A stretch of 64,000 bases of DNA from JACDAE01 sp963717195 (GTDB taxonomy: Bacteria; Chloroflexota; Ktedonobacteria; Ktedonobacterales; Ktedonobacteraceae), in contig CAVQVR010000019.1 in NCBI GenBank assembly GCA_963717195.1, positions 135,514 through 199,513 on the forward strand, written 5' to 3'. The notes beneath the pieces are model-generated. The model was given only the letters and a program-made list of their open reading frames with translations, made no database searches and had not been told where the DNA came from. Below are positions 43,515-54,086 of the stretch, in pieces. The stretch's first letter is position 1, and each line of letters begins with the position of its first letter. Position numbers and translations under genes: made by a program.

Positions 43515-43939
43515 AGACTCCTATCCAATCTCAATCTCAAAAACAATCTCAGCTTTGGCACATCCTGAGACGCTATAGTATCCACACCATCATCTACGAA
43601 CGAGGACACGAGTACAAATAGATCGCTTCTTTTAAATATATCATTACGCGTCCTCGTTCTGCAACTTTCTGGTACAGAAGTCCCCATCAGCCGCAGCGTG
43701 TAGAAAATAGCGTTTATACCTCTCAGACGAGTGCGACAAATATGTTTTACCTTGTACTGCTAAAAGCAAGCACACCAGAATATATCATATTGTATCATGC
43801 ATCAGAAATGGGCGTGGTCTATCGAGTGCTTGCTGTGTCTTCAGTTTCTATTCACCCAACAAAATTCCGTTGACTTCTATCCCTATCAATGGTACATAGG
43901 TACTTGAACACTCTGACATGCTGCGGAAGGAGTCGCATC
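43515..43939. other. Divergent intergenic region (425 bp)
   Basis: Between the C39-like gene and the lipoprotein gene. A 17-codon upstream extension of the lipoprotein frame has no ribosome site. No promoter stood out and nothing else was recognised. Confidence 0.4.
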
Positions 43940-44857
43940 TTGGCTACACGAAATACTGGTATTCCAGATAGAAACCGTCACATTCTTTATGGATTCGCCC
44001 TGTTTCTCACAGCAATCTTCTTTTTGCAAACGCTTGTGGGATGCGCTGACTCCTCTTCCCCGGCTAAGCAGGCAACTTCACAGGGACAGCATGCACAGTC
44101 CTATGGACCAGTAGCGCCAACCCCGACCTTAGCACCATCCGCACTGCACGGACCAACCAATTTTCAGTTGCGTACTCCACTCAACTTTTCTGCTGTCAAC
44201 GGCACAAGCACAGATGATAGCGGAAATAGTACGCCAATCGATGCACAAACAATTAAAACGGGTGCTACTACTGAACTTCAAGGCCTCCTCTTTGAGGTAA
44301 ACAAGGACAATACTGTCAACGTCTATCTTCCGGGAGACAGCTCTCCTATAAAAGCTCAGGTTACTCAACGCCCCGACGGCAGCACAGCCATTAACTATAC
44401 GCAACAGATAACTTCCATCACTATTAACTTTGCTGCCGCCCTGTATAAAGACCAGATTATTGCAAACTATGAGCAGCAATACACCCCTCTCATCACTGAG
44501 AATGCCAACGCAACTGATGTAGTCGTTTCCTTCACAACCCATGTCAGGTGGATATTAGCAAAGCAGATACCCACGGCACCCGATAATGGGCAATATCAAA
44601 TCACGAAGAATGGTGCAGTCGATCTCTCGTGGGACCCAGGGCAGAATGCAGTTGCATATAACGTCTATCGCATATTTCCTGATCAGGATCAGCAATTCCA
44701 ATTGCTGGGCACAGTAAAAAATACGACCTACAACGATAAATCAGCGCAAATCCCACAAAAGCTTTCCACAATGGGGATAGCTTATGCCATCTTCTCGGTC
44801 GGGCCTACGGGTATTGAAAACCCTGTTGATGCGGTTATATCAATAGGTGCACAATAA
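43940..44857 (+). CDS. Lipoprotein with C-terminal fibronectin-III-like domain
   Basis: 305 residues from a TTG at 43940, seven bases after GGAAGGAG. A signal helix (YGFALFLTAIFFLQT) ends in the lipobox LVGC, so the mature protein is lipid-anchored at Cys. A Ser/Pro/Thr linker leads to a beta-rich domain (about 70-210). The end (VDLSWDPGQNAVAYNVYRIF) is a fibronectin-III-like strand pattern. It is an extracytoplasmic protein of unknown binding function. Confidence 0.72.
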   Translation: MATRNTGIPDRNRHILYGFALFLTAIFFLQTLVGCADSSSPAKQATSQGQHAQSYGPVAPTPTLAPSALHGPTNFQLRTPLNFSAVNGTSTDDSGNSTPIDAQTIKTGATTELQGLLFEVNKDNTVNVYLPGDSSPIKAQVTQRPDGSTAINYTQQITSITINFAAALYKDQIIANYEQQYTPLITENANATDVVVSFTTHVRWILAKQIPTAPDNGQYQITKNGAVDLSWDPGQNAVAYNVYRIFPDQDQQFQLLGTVKNTTYNDKSAQIPQKLSTMGIAYAIFSVGPTGIENPVDAVISIGAQ

Positions 44858-44940
44858 TATACTCTGTTATACTTATATACTTCATTTGCTATCCAAAGTG
44901 ACTGGTAAACACATGCTTGATACTATATCCATTGTCGAGG

Positions 44941-45029
44941 TAGGGGTCCGATTATTTCACGCCCGCCATGCCCGATAAATTCCTCCATGTCTGGGTAGGG
45001 TCCGATTATTTCACGCCCGCCATGCCCGA
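44941..45029 (+). repeat. Two direct copies of a 34-35-bp repeat (dispersed family, copies E and F)
   Basis: TAGGGGTCCGATTATTTCAC followed by GCCCGCCATGCCCGA (44941-44975) is repeated with one base missing at 44996-45029, 20 bp later. It shares TAGGGGTC and the GCCC end with the stop-codon repeats but is longer. The surrounding 44858-45384 gap has no other feature. Confidence 0.6.
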
Positions 45030-45384
45030 ATAATGCATTTTGTAACAATCCAACCTCTGATATGCTCTTTAATGGTAAAACCATGACAGCAACAGACAGC
45101 AACACATCTTGATAGAAATAACCATATATGACTATCCACGACAAAAACAGTATACATCACTCGATTTCTATGTTATAGTATTTTCAGGGTAACTTAAAAC
45201 TTTAGTGGTTATATGGTTGGTAGTGAGGTATAAACAAATCATGCATAAATCATTTGTTTCTCCTGCTGAAGCAATACAGCATTTGTCACCTCTCCAATAC
45301 CTGAAGCCACACACGTCTGACCACATGCATGCCAATTGCATCATAACAAAGGTATTGATGGGTATAAAGGAGGTTTTTCAAACA

Positions 45385-46497
45385 ATGACAAACACCATCG
45401 CATCTCATGAGCCATCGACTCAAGATCTTTTATCCCTTTCCGAGATGATCGAGCCCCAATCGGCCAATGATAACCGCTTGATACGGCTCTGGAATACGCT
45501 TACTGCTATTCCGCAAGTCCCGTCAACCGGGCAACTTGCGCATCGAGAAGCCGCACGTCAATCGCAATTGACCAGTAATGTCCTGTTCTTCTTTACTGTC
45601 ACGGTTATAGCGCTGCTTCCAGCCTGTTTCTTTGCCCCAGGACACGCCTACTTCTGGTTGGATCTGGGATTGGCGGCGGCGTCTTTCCTCGCTCTGGTTC
45701 TCAATCGGAAAGGATATACACTCGCTGCCGGGATCCTTATCAATCTTACGGGCTTCCTGATCCTGACGATTGCCCTTTTTACAACCGTCCCATTTGACGA
45801 AACAACACTGCAGGGATACGACATGTATGTCATTGTGGAGCTCCTGGCAGTTTCATTATTACCCATGCGCAGCATCTTCCTCGTCGCAGCAATGAGTACG
45901 GTAGCCATCCTTGGCACGTTAGTCTATATGCCTCACACTGCCGTACTTAACATGGATCTCCATGATCGCCTCCTGATTATCATAGCACGGCCTGTTGGTA
46001 CGCTATTCCTGGTGGCAGGCGTTGCTTACATACTGGCTTCCACCATGGTAAAAGCCATCAAGCGTGCAGATCGTGCAGAGTTCATTGCCCAACTACAGCA
46101 CGAAATTGCCGAACAGAAACGCGAACTTGATACAGGCATACAGCAAATCTTGCAAACTCATGTAGCTGTTGCGAACGGATCCTTGCAAACCCGTGCACCT
46201 CTCGCGCAGGATAACATGCTCTGGCAGATCGCGCGAGCATTAAATAACCTGCTCATACGCTACCAACGAGCAGCACAGGCAGAAGCGAATCTTCATCGTG
46301 TTGATCAGATAGTAGCCTACTACGTTAGCACTATTCAGCACGCTGAGCAGAAGCACCAGGTTCCTATCTTGCCCCTTGCACACTCCAATATTGATCCTTT
46401 AATTGCAGCGCTCCAGGGCAAGACGTTCGGCAACAGCCGGGTAGTCTCGCGTGTTTCTACCCCGCGAACTATTCATGAAGCATTCATAAAAGAATAA
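45385..46497 (+). CDS. Seven-helix membrane protein with coiled-coil/HAMP-like C-terminus
   Basis: 370 residues from an ATG at 45385, ten bases after AAAGGAGG. Six or seven membrane segments (about 65-220, starting SNVLFFFTVTVIALLPACFF) are followed by a cytoplasmic helix (AEFIAQLQHEIAEQKRELDT) and a HAMP-like unit with LQTRAPLAQDNMLWQIARAL. Such layouts occur in sensors lacking the usual kinase domain. It ends 14 bp before the polyketide synthase gene, so it may be co-transcribed and linked to it in function; this is inference. Confidence 0.65.
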   Translation: MTNTIASHEPSTQDLLSLSEMIEPQSANDNRLIRLWNTLTAIPQVPSTGQLAHREAARQSQLTSNVLFFFTVTVIALLPACFFAPGHAYFWLDLGLAAASFLALVLNRKGYTLAAGILINLTGFLILTIALFTTVPFDETTLQGYDMYVIVELLAVSLLPMRSIFLVAAMSTVAILGTLVYMPHTAVLNMDLHDRLLIIIARPVGTLFLVAGVAYILASTMVKAIKRADRAEFIAQLQHEIAEQKRELDTGIQQILQTHVAVANGSLQTRAPLAQDNMLWQIARALNNLLIRYQRAAQAEANLHRVDQIVAYYVSTIQHAEQKHQVPILPLAHSNIDPLIAALQGKTFGNSRVVSRVSTPRTIHEAFIKE

Positions 46498-46511
46498 TCA
46501 TCGGAGGATAT

Positions 46512-49500
46512 ATGGAATCAATTGCTATCGTTGGCATAGGCTGCCGTTTTCCCGGTGCCTCAGATCCACACGCATTCTGGAGACTTATGTGTAATGGCAC
46601 CGACGCGATTACAGAGGTTCCGCACGACCGCTACGACATCAATGCGGTGTATGACCCACGTCCTGGCACTCCTGGCAAAGTGATGAGCCGCAAGGGAGGC
46701 TTCTTAGACCAGGTTGACCAGTTTGACGCCACATTTTTTGGCCTTTCGCCGCGCGAAGCCTCACGCATGGATCCACAGCATCGGTTGCTACTTGAGGTCG
46801 CATGGGAAGCGATGGAAGATGCAGGCCTGGTGCCAGAGAAACTAACTGATGAAATCGCCGGTGTCTTTATCGGCATCATAACAGGTGATTATTGGGACTG
46901 GCAGTTCCACAATCCTGCCGACCTTGATGTCTACAGCACTGCTGGAAGTGCACGTAGCGGTGCCGCGGGTCGCATTTCTTACGCTCTCGGACTACGAGGG
47001 GTGAGCGTGGCGCTGGATGCGGCCTGCTCTTCTTCATTAGTCGCGGTACACCTCGCCTGCCAGAGCTTGCGTACGGGTTCATCCACAATGGCACTGGCGG
47101 GCGGTGTGAATATCATCCTCAATCCTGACCACACAATCGGGTTTTCGCAGGGAAGAATGATGGCTCCGGATGGGCACTGCAAAGCGTTCGACGCACAGGC
47201 CGATGGCTACGTGCGTAGCGAAGGTGCGGGTGTAGTGGTGTTAAAATTGCTTTCACGCGCTCTTGCCGATGGAGACCCGATCTACGCAGTCATCCGTGGG
47301 AGCGCCTCTAATAACGATGGACGCTGTGAATTGTTTATGGCTCCCAGCGTGGAAGGGCAGCAGGCCGGGCTGCGACAGGCCTACCGTGACGCGGGTGTTG
47401 ATCCATTGGATGTACAATATGTCGAGGCACATGGTACGGGAACCAGCGTAGGTGATCCTGTGGAGATCAAGGCTCTGGGAAGTATATTGTGTGAGGGACG
47501 ATCAGCAGATGATCCATTACTCGTTGGCTCAGTTAAAACTAACATCGGCCACACTGAAGGTGCCGCCGGGCTGGCCGGATTAATTAAGGTCGCGCTCTGC
47601 CTCAAACACAAAATGATCCCGCCCAACCTGCATTTCCACCAGCCCAATCCAGCAATCCCGTGGCAGGACTACGCACTGAGAATTCCAACGCAACTGACAC
47701 CGTGGCCACAGAGCGGCGCTCCATGCATAGCAGGAGTCAGCAGCTTTGGCATTGCGGGAACCAATGCTCATATCGTGCTAGAAGAGGCCCCAAAATCAAT
47801 ACAGTTAGCTACAGAACAAGACAGTTCCCAACCCACGACGCACCTCCTGACCTTATCTGCTCAGACTCATGAGGGATTGAAAGATCTGGCACATAGTTAT
47901 ATGCAACATCTGGTGGAGGAAGAGTACGCCGATCAGGTACTGCGTGATATCTGTTACATGACCAATCTGCACAGAACGCATCACGACTACCGGCTGGCAG
48001 TCATCACCCGTTCACGGCAGGATACTCACAACAAACTAGAGACCTTCCTACATGATGAGGCAGGTCTGGAGCTAATCAGCGGGCACAGAAGCGTCAACAA
48101 GCAGCGAAAGATCGCCTGGATTTTCCCCGGTCAGGGCTCACAATGGCCGGGCATGGGGCGCGATCTGCTGGAACAGGAACCGGTTTTTCGCGCAGCTATC
48201 GAGGAGTGTGATCGTGCAATAAGCACTTATGTTGACTGGTCGCTGCTTGATCAGTTGCAGGCCGACGAGGAACACGCTGATCTGAAGAACATCGATGTGA
48301 TCCAGCCAGTACTCTTTGCAATCGAAGTGGCCCTGGCCGCACTCTGGCGCTCCTGGGGTATCGAACCCGACGCCGTCGTGGGTCACTCCATGGGCGAGGT
48401 AGCCGCAGCTTATGTAGCCGGGGCACTCAGTCTGGATGATGCCGCCTGGATCATCTGCTCCCGTAGCAAGTTGCTTCTCCGCACCAGAGGCAAGGGAGCA
48501 ATGGCTGCCGTAGACCTCCCACTTGACCAGGCAAAGGCAATCGTCACTGACTACGAGGGGCAGGTTTCTGTGGCAGTGAACAATAGCCCACGTTCGACAG
48601 TATTATCTGGCGATCCAGAAGCGCTCAGTGAAATACTGGACACTCTTTCGCGCGATGGCGTATTTGGCCGCCTCATCAACGTAGATGTCGCCTCACATAG
48701 TCCACAGATGGATCAGTTGCACGATGACTTGCTCATGCTCATGCAACGCGTGCAGCCACGCAGGACAGAGCTTCCAATGTATTCAACTGTTCACGGTCGC
48801 CTCGTAGATGGTAACGAACTCTCCGCCAGCTACTGGGTCGACAATCTACGCGAACCAGTGCTCTTCCTTACAGCTATACAGAACCTGCTGGAAGATGACT
48901 TCGACATTTTCATGGAGATGAGCCCCCATCCAATCCTGGTCGGCCCAATCAGACAGACCATCGAGCACAGCGAAAAGTCAGGGCTGGCCCTTGCATCGAT
49001 GCGACGCGATGAGGCAGGGCGCGACGTAATGCTGGCTACGCTTGGCAACCTTTACACCCGTGGATGCGAACCGAATTGGTCCCGGCTGTATCTCAACGGA
49101 GGGCATCACGTCTCCCTGCCTGGCTATCCCTGGCAACGCCAACGCCATTGGAACTCGACACTTGATCGTCCTCAATCAACGTCCTCGACACGACGCAACA
49201 ACGGCATGGGGCATCCCATCCTGGGCACGAGCACGCAGTCAGCCTTACACTCTATGACGTACTTCTGGACAACCGACATGAATACTGAGATCTTCCCTTA
49301 TCTAAGCGAACACTGTGTACATGACATACCAGTACTCCCCTGCGCAGCATACATCGAGTTGGCTCTGGCAGCAGCGACTGAGGTCTTCGGAGCACAACGC
49401 TTTAGTATAGAGGATCTTGAGCTCAAAAAAGCTCTCTTCTTCCCTAAAGGGATCACCCAGACCCTACAAGTAATTCTGACGCAAGAGGCAGCAGCAGGGA

Positions 49501-51941
49501 AGATAACCCTGCACTTCTTCAGTACTCAGGCCATACAGAACAAACGAGAGGCTGAGTGGATACTTCACGCCAGCGCAACCGTACGACGCGAGAAGGAACC
49601 CATTACAAAAGAGGAGATCATTCACCCTGCACCGGAGCAGGTTCAGCGTGAGTGGACGCTGGCGATGGAGGCCGAGCCCTATTATCAGGGTTTGCGGGGT
49701 CGCGGCATTCAGCATGGTCCACTCTTTCAGGGTGTGACGCATGTCTGGCGGCATCCGGATGAGGTGATGACGCATCTTACTATTCCAACGGGCGTGACGA
49801 ACGACTCGTCCAACTACCAGATTCACCCGGCGCTGATCAATTCCTTCTTGCAAGGTATCATACCGTTTCTTCCGGAAGAGCAAGAGGAGGTTGCATACGT
49901 ACCCGTAGCAGTGAAGCGGATCAAATTTCACCAGAGACCAGAGCCTGGCAGTAAGCTCTGGACGCATGCAATTGTTCAACATGCAATTGTTCAACATGCA
50001 ATTGTTCAAAAAGAGAAAAACAGCGCTCAAAGTACCCTTGAGGGTGACATAATTCTGCTCGATGAGCAAGGGCAGGTGCTGCTGGAAGTACTAGGATGCC
50101 GCTTACAATCGCTGGATGGTGAGACACCAGATTTCGTACGCCAGCGTCTGAATCAGCTCCTGTACACCATCAAGTGGGAAGCGCAGATCCATAACAGGCG
50201 ACGCGAGAAGAGATCACCACGTAAAAACTGGCTGGTCTTCAGCGAGAACGACGGGATTGGGCAGCGATTGGTGAAACACTTACGAAACAGTGGTGCAGAT
50301 TGTGTGATAGTAACCACAGGCCAGTCTTACAAGCAGGTTGGAAAACAGCATTATGAACTCTCTCCACAAGCTCCAGCAGAGTTCGACCAACTTTTCGCAG
50401 AGTTATCCTATCAGAGCAATGAGCAAGCTTTCGGCATTGTGTATCTGTGGGGTATGCAGGCACTATCGATAAACAAGAACATACAGCAACCCTTGCACGT
50501 CGACCATGATCTGGCAAGCATCGGTGTCATGCACTTAATCCAGGCACTGGCAGCAGCAAAACAAGAGAGATCTCCTCGGCTCTGGCTGGTAACGAGCGGA
50601 GTCCATGCTATCAAAGAGCAAGATCGGACGACTGGACTGTTGCAAGCACCACTGTGGGGATTGGGACGTGTGATCGTCTATGAGCACCAAAATCTGCATT
50701 GCACCTTAATCGATCTAGAAGCGGCACCTTCAGAGGTTTGCCTTGCAGCACTCTGTAAGGAAATCTGGTCTGATGAAGAAGAGGACGAGGTTGTGCTGCG
50801 CGGAGAGAGGCGCTACGTAGCCAGACTAGCCCACTACACGTTACCAGATAAACAGGTGCAGGAAGAGCTTCTCTTCCGCTCCGATGGTACCTACTTAATT
50901 ACAGGAGGACTGGGCGGCGTAGGTCTGCGCACGGCTCAATGGATGGTCGAGCAGGGCGCGAGGCATCTTGTACTCATGGGGCGCCGAGGGATTCCTGAGG
51001 AAGCCAAAGCATCGCTAAAGATCATGCATGAGGCTGGCGCGAACGTGTGTGTAGTGAAAGGAGATGTCGCGCGAGAAGATGATCTGGAGAATGCGCTGGC
51101 CCGTATACGACGTGAGATGCCACCACTACGCGGTGTCTTTCACTCCGCCGTCGTGCTAGATGATAGCACCCTGCTGCAACTAAGCCATGAGCGCTTTCTA
51201 GGCGTGATGCCACCCAAAGTAGATGGAGCCTGGAATCTCCATCGCCTGACGCTGGATGAGCCACTGGACTATTTTGTCCTGTTCTCTTCGGCGGCTTCGC
51301 TGATCGGTTCACCTGGTCAAGGGAACTATGCGGCGGCTAATGCATTTATGGATATGTTGGCTCACTATCGCAGGCAACAAGGCTATCCAGCTCTCTGCAT
51401 CAACTGGGGCCGCTGGGGTGAGGTCGGTCAGGCCATGAAAGAAAAGCGGGGTGAGCGCCTGGACGCCCGTGGTTTCGCAAGTATGAAGCCCAAAGAAGGG
51501 CTGGCAATCCTGGGAACCCTGCTACATCAGAGTCCACCGCAGATTGGTGCGATGTCATTTAACCTGCCTAAATGGAGTCAGTTCTACCCCGATCTGACCC
51601 GATCCTCGCTCTTCGCTCACCTGATCGAAGAAAATGGAGCAAAGGAAGAGAATGAAACAAGAGCATATCTGACGAGCGAGATGCTGACCAATCTGGACGA
51701 TGTGCAGCGTAAGCCTCTGCTGACGCAGTATCTCAGCGACCAGATTGCCAAAGTGCTGGGTCACGCTTCTCTCAGACTCGATGCTCATCAACAGCTCAAC
51801 CGATTAGGCATCAATTCTTTGATGTCGGTCGAACTAAAAAATCGCATCGGATCAGATCTAAATGTAGTCACTCCGGTCACGACGTTCCTGCAAGGCACTA
51901 CCTTTGAACAGCTCATCACCCAGATTATGGAGCGTATCTAG
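46512..51941 (+). CDS. Type I polyketide synthase, KS-AT-DH-KR-ACP
   Basis: 1,809 residues. KS (about 1-425) has the active Cys near 172 (DAACSSSLVAVH), EAHGTGTSVGDP and NIGHTEGAAG. AT (about 530-850) has Ser near 625 in GHSMGEVAAAY. DH (about 900-1190) has the His motif HCVHDIPVLP, but the partner Asp is replaced by Asn (HPALINSFLQ, near 1110), so dehydration may be lost. A structural KR half and catalytic KR follow (GGLGGVG near 1463; FSSAASLIGSPGQGNYAAAN). ACP carries GINSLMSVEL near 1768. There is no ER, methyltransferase or thioesterase. A lone module like this is probably iterative. The ribosome site is GGAGGA. Confidence 0.93.
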   Translation: MESIAIVGIGCRFPGASDPHAFWRLMCNGTDAITEVPHDRYDINAVYDPRPGTPGKVMSRKGGFLDQVDQFDATFFGLSPREASRMDPQHRLLLEVAWEAMEDAGLVPEKLTDEIAGVFIGIITGDYWDWQFHNPADLDVYSTAGSARSGAAGRISYALGLRGVSVALDAACSSSLVAVHLACQSLRTGSSTMALAGGVNIILNPDHTIGFSQGRMMAPDGHCKAFDAQADGYVRSEGAGVVVLKLLSRALADGDPIYAVIRGSASNNDGRCELFMAPSVEGQQAGLRQAYRDAGVDPLDVQYVEAHGTGTSVGDPVEIKALGSILCEGRSADDPLLVGSVKTNIGHTEGAAGLAGLIKVALCLKHKMIPPNLHFHQPNPAIPWQDYALRIPTQLTPWPQSGAPCIAGVSSFGIAGTNAHIVLEEAPKSIQLATEQDSSQPTTHLLTLSAQTHEGLKDLAHSYMQHLVEEEYADQVLRDICYMTNLHRTHHDYRLAVITRSRQDTHNKLETFLHDEAGLELISGHRSVNKQRKIAWIFPGQGSQWPGMGRDLLEQEPVFRAAIEECDRAISTYVDWSLLDQLQADEEHADLKNIDVIQPVLFAIEVALAALWRSWGIEPDAVVGHSMGEVAAAYVAGALSLDDAAWIICSRSKLLLRTRGKGAMAAVDLPLDQAKAIVTDYEGQVSVAVNNSPRSTVLSGDPEALSEILDTLSRDGVFGRLINVDVASHSPQMDQLHDDLLMLMQRVQPRRTELPMYSTVHGRLVDGNELSASYWVDNLREPVLFLTAIQNLLEDDFDIFMEMSPHPILVGPIRQTIEHSEKSGLALASMRRDEAGRDVMLATLGNLYTRGCEPNWSRLYLNGGHHVSLPGYPWQRQRHWNSTLDRPQSTSSTRRNNGMGHPILGTSTQSALHSMTYFWTTDMNTEIFPYLSEHCVHDIPVLPCAAYIELALAAATEVFGAQRFSIEDLELKKALFFPKGITQTLQVILTQEAAAGKITLHFFSTQAIQNKREAEWILHASATVRREKEPITKEEIIHPAPEQVQREWTLAMEAEPYYQGLRGRGIQHGPLFQGVTHVWRHPDEVMTHLTIPTGVTNDSSNYQIHPALINSFLQGIIPFLPEEQEEVAYVPVAVKRIKFHQRPEPGSKLWTHAIVQHAIVQHAIVQKEKNSAQSTLEGDIILLDEQGQVLLEVLGCRLQSLDGETPDFVRQRLNQLLYTIKWEAQIHNRRREKRSPRKNWLVFSENDGIGQRLVKHLRNSGADCVIVTTGQSYKQVGKQHYELSPQAPAEFDQLFAELSYQSNEQAFGIVYLWGMQALSINKNIQQPLHVDHDLASIGVMHLIQALAAAKQERSPRLWLVTSGVHAIKEQDRTTGLLQAPLWGLGRVIVYEHQNLHCTLIDLEAAPSEVCLAALCKEIWSDEEEDEVVLRGERRYVARLAHYTLPDKQVQEELLFRSDGTYLITGGLGGVGLRTAQWMVEQGARHLVLMGRRGIPEEAKASLKIMHEAGANVCVVKGDVAREDDLENALARIRREMPPLRGVFHSAVVLDDSTLLQLSHERFLGVMPPKVDGAWNLHRLTLDEPLDYFVLFSSAASLIGSPGQGNYAAANAFMDMLAHYRRQQGYPALCINWGRWGEVGQAMKEKRGERLDARGFASMKPKEGLAILGTLLHQSPPQIGAMSFNLPKWSQFYPDLTRSSLFAHLIEENGAKEENETRAYLTSEMLTNLDDVQRKPLLTQYLSDQIAKVLGHASLRLDAHQQLNRLGINSLMSVELKNRIGSDLNVVTPVTTFLQGTTFEQLITQIMERI
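49965..50009 (+). repeat. In-frame 15-bp tandem repeat in the PKS, three copies
   Basis: CATGCAATTGTTCAA occurs three times without mismatch, encoding HAIVQ three times between the DH and KR regions. The copies keep frame, so copy number could change without breaking the protein. Confidence 0.85.
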
Positions 51942-51956
51942 ATATTGATATGTAAA

Positions 51957-51998
51957 GGCGCGAACGAGGTCCATAGATACCTGGACTCCGTTTGCGCC
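51957..51998 (+). terminator. Hairpin after the PKS gene
   Basis: GGCGCGAACGAGGTCCA (51957-51973) pairs with 51982-51998 with three mismatches and an 8-nt loop. It is 15 bp after the PKS stop, with no clear T-run. The rest of the gap to 52286 shows only a 60-codon frame without a ribosome site. Confidence 0.45.
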
Positions 51999-52286
51999 GT
52001 GTAAGATTCGCTCTATAGAATAGGCAATGATAAGAGTCTATTACCCGCGTGAAGCCAGGAAGCGTAGGGATGGCACAAGTTTATACAGAAGTTGTTCCAT
52101 CATTCTATGACTATAAGATACGCAGAAAATGAAGAAGGACGGTGTGATATGATAAGCATCGAAAGTTCGATAAAGGGAAGAGCGAATGCAGGGAGAAAAC
52201 GGCATGTCGTTGGTCAAAACCTTAACCGTCCTGCGATGCGTCCCCTTTTAAGCGTTATTCCTCCAGCCAGATAGAGGGGTTCTTCC

Positions 52287-53822
52287 ATGGACTCGATAGT
52301 TGAGGCAGTATCTCGGTACGCACAACAGTATCCACAGCGCCCGGCTATCTTTTTCGAGGACCGGGCTATCAGTTACGCACACCTGTATAGAGATGTCGCA
52401 CATTTCGCCCAGGCGCTCGTCGCGTGGGGAATGCAGCCTGGGGAGCGTGTCGCCATCTTCCTCGACAACTGCCCTGAGTTCGTCGTTGCGTACCTGGGAA
52501 CACAGCTTGCCGGTGGTATCGTCGTGCTGGTCAATTCGCAGTACCGCCAGGTCGAGCTACGTCATATCATGACCGATGCAGGTGTGCGACTCTGCGTGAC
52601 AAATCATGTGGGCAAAGAAGCATTGCAGCGCCTGGCACTCTCGTCGTTGACGACGCTCGTCGTGGTCAATGACGAAGGAGGACCAACCACAACCCAAGAG
52701 AGCACCACCTTCGCCGATTTCGTTGCACACGCTACGGGTTCGAGCCAGGCATCCTTCGCTATGCCTGCTCCTACCGACCCCGCTATCATTGGCTATACAT
52801 CGGGTACCACAGGCCAGGCGAAAGGTGCACTTCTGATCCACTCGAACCTGACCTCCAACATCGCCGCGATAACAAATGCATGGCGTTGGAGCGAGCGTGA
52901 TCGTTTGCTCCTGGCGCTGCCCCTCTTTCACGCACACGGCCTGATGGTTGGGATGAACGGAACACTCTTCAACGGGGCCAGCGTCATCTTGCGACGCAGG
53001 TTCGATGCCGTCGACATCCTCACAACACTCCGCAACAATACCAGCATTACCCTCTTCTTCGGCGTGCCAACCATGTACGTCCGGTTGCTAGCAGAGGTCG
53101 AACGGCAAGGGATCTCGTCGCATCTTCTAAGGCTCTTCGTCTCCGGGTCCGCGCCACTTAGCCCGCAGGTCTTCAACGATTTTGAGCGGGTCTTTGGCCA
53201 GCGTATCCTCGAACGATATGGTATGACAGAAACGATTATGAACATGACCAATCCCTATGAGGGAGAGCGGCGTGCTGGCACCGTTGGGAGCCCCTTCCCG
53301 GGTCAGGAAGGGCGCATTGTAGACGTTCTCACCCGTGAGCTATTGTCAGCCAACGAGATCGGCGAGATCGAAGTGCGTGGTCCACACGTTTTTGTCGGCT
53401 ACTGGAAGCGGCCCGAGGCCACTGCAGAGTCATTCAGTCCCGACGGCTGGTTCAAAACCGGCGATCTCGGTTGGTGCAGCGATGATGGATACTATACGAT
53501 TACCGGCCGAGCACGTGAGCTGATCATTAGTGGAGGCTACAATATCTACCCACGCGAGATTGAGGACACGCTTGCAACGCATCCGGCGGTCGCCGAAGTT
53601 GCCGTGATAGGTACGCCCGATCTCGAACTGGGGGAGCAGGTGGTGGCGGTAATTGTACCGAAAGAGAATACATCGCCTGAAGCAATTGAAATCATTGCGT
53701 TTTGCCGGGAGCGCCTCGCCGGCTACAAAAAGCCGCGCCGGGTCATTTTCGTTGACACACTACCCCACAACGCGCTCGGGAAGGTACAGAAACATCTACT
53801 CAATGCTCTACTTACTTCATAA
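52287..53822 (+). CDS. Acyl-CoA synthetase, malonyl-CoA synthetase (MatB)-like
   Basis: 511 residues of the ANL superfamily. Core motifs: A3 YTSGTTGQAKGALLIHSN, A5 ERYGMTETIMNMTNPY, A8 GWFKTGDLGW ... GRARELIISGGYNIYPREIE, and the A10 lysine in NALGKVQKH. LPLFHAHGLMVGMNGTLFNG and the MTNPYEGERRAGTVG stretch resemble malonyl/methylmalonyl-CoA ligases. It would make malonyl-CoA from malonate and ATP, an extender unit for the preceding PKS. GAGGGG precedes the ATG. Another aliphatic acid as substrate is possible. Confidence 0.82.
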   Translation: MDSIVEAVSRYAQQYPQRPAIFFEDRAISYAHLYRDVAHFAQALVAWGMQPGERVAIFLDNCPEFVVAYLGTQLAGGIVVLVNSQYRQVELRHIMTDAGVRLCVTNHVGKEALQRLALSSLTTLVVVNDEGGPTTTQESTTFADFVAHATGSSQASFAMPAPTDPAIIGYTSGTTGQAKGALLIHSNLTSNIAAITNAWRWSERDRLLLALPLFHAHGLMVGMNGTLFNGASVILRRRFDAVDILTTLRNNTSITLFFGVPTMYVRLLAEVERQGISSHLLRLFVSGSAPLSPQVFNDFERVFGQRILERYGMTETIMNMTNPYEGERRAGTVGSPFPGQEGRIVDVLTRELLSANEIGEIEVRGPHVFVGYWKRPEATAESFSPDGWFKTGDLGWCSDDGYYTITGRARELIISGGYNIYPREIEDTLATHPAVAEVAVIGTPDLELGEQVVAVIVPKENTSPEAIEIIAFCRERLAGYKKPRRVIFVDTLPHNALGKVQKHLLNALLTS

Positions 53823-54086
53823 CGAGGAAATCAGCCACCTGATCGTTTCTGGCTTTTCCAGGGCATCGGGAGTGGCATGTACCTCTTTATGACGGTTCCC
53901 TTGCCTGGAATAACGTTTTTATGGACGCAGCATGGCACTGCTTCTTGACCCGCCTCAAAAAATGTGTCAAAATCAAAATCTCAGTTTCTCCTATGTGATT
54001 GATATGTGAAAGAAACTGAATCACCCACATAATTATCGAATTTCTGCTCATGAATTTCAAAATTTATAGGCGAGGAGAAGGAACAT

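Noticed and set aside
44941..45029. CRISPR-like pair of 34-35-bp repeats
   Set aside because: Only two copies with a 20-bp gap, no cas genes anywhere in the window, and the repeat belongs to the dispersed TAGGGG family.
52092..52274. 60-codon frame between PKS and ligase genes
   Set aside because: No ribosome site or recognisable domain; composition unlike neighbouring genes.
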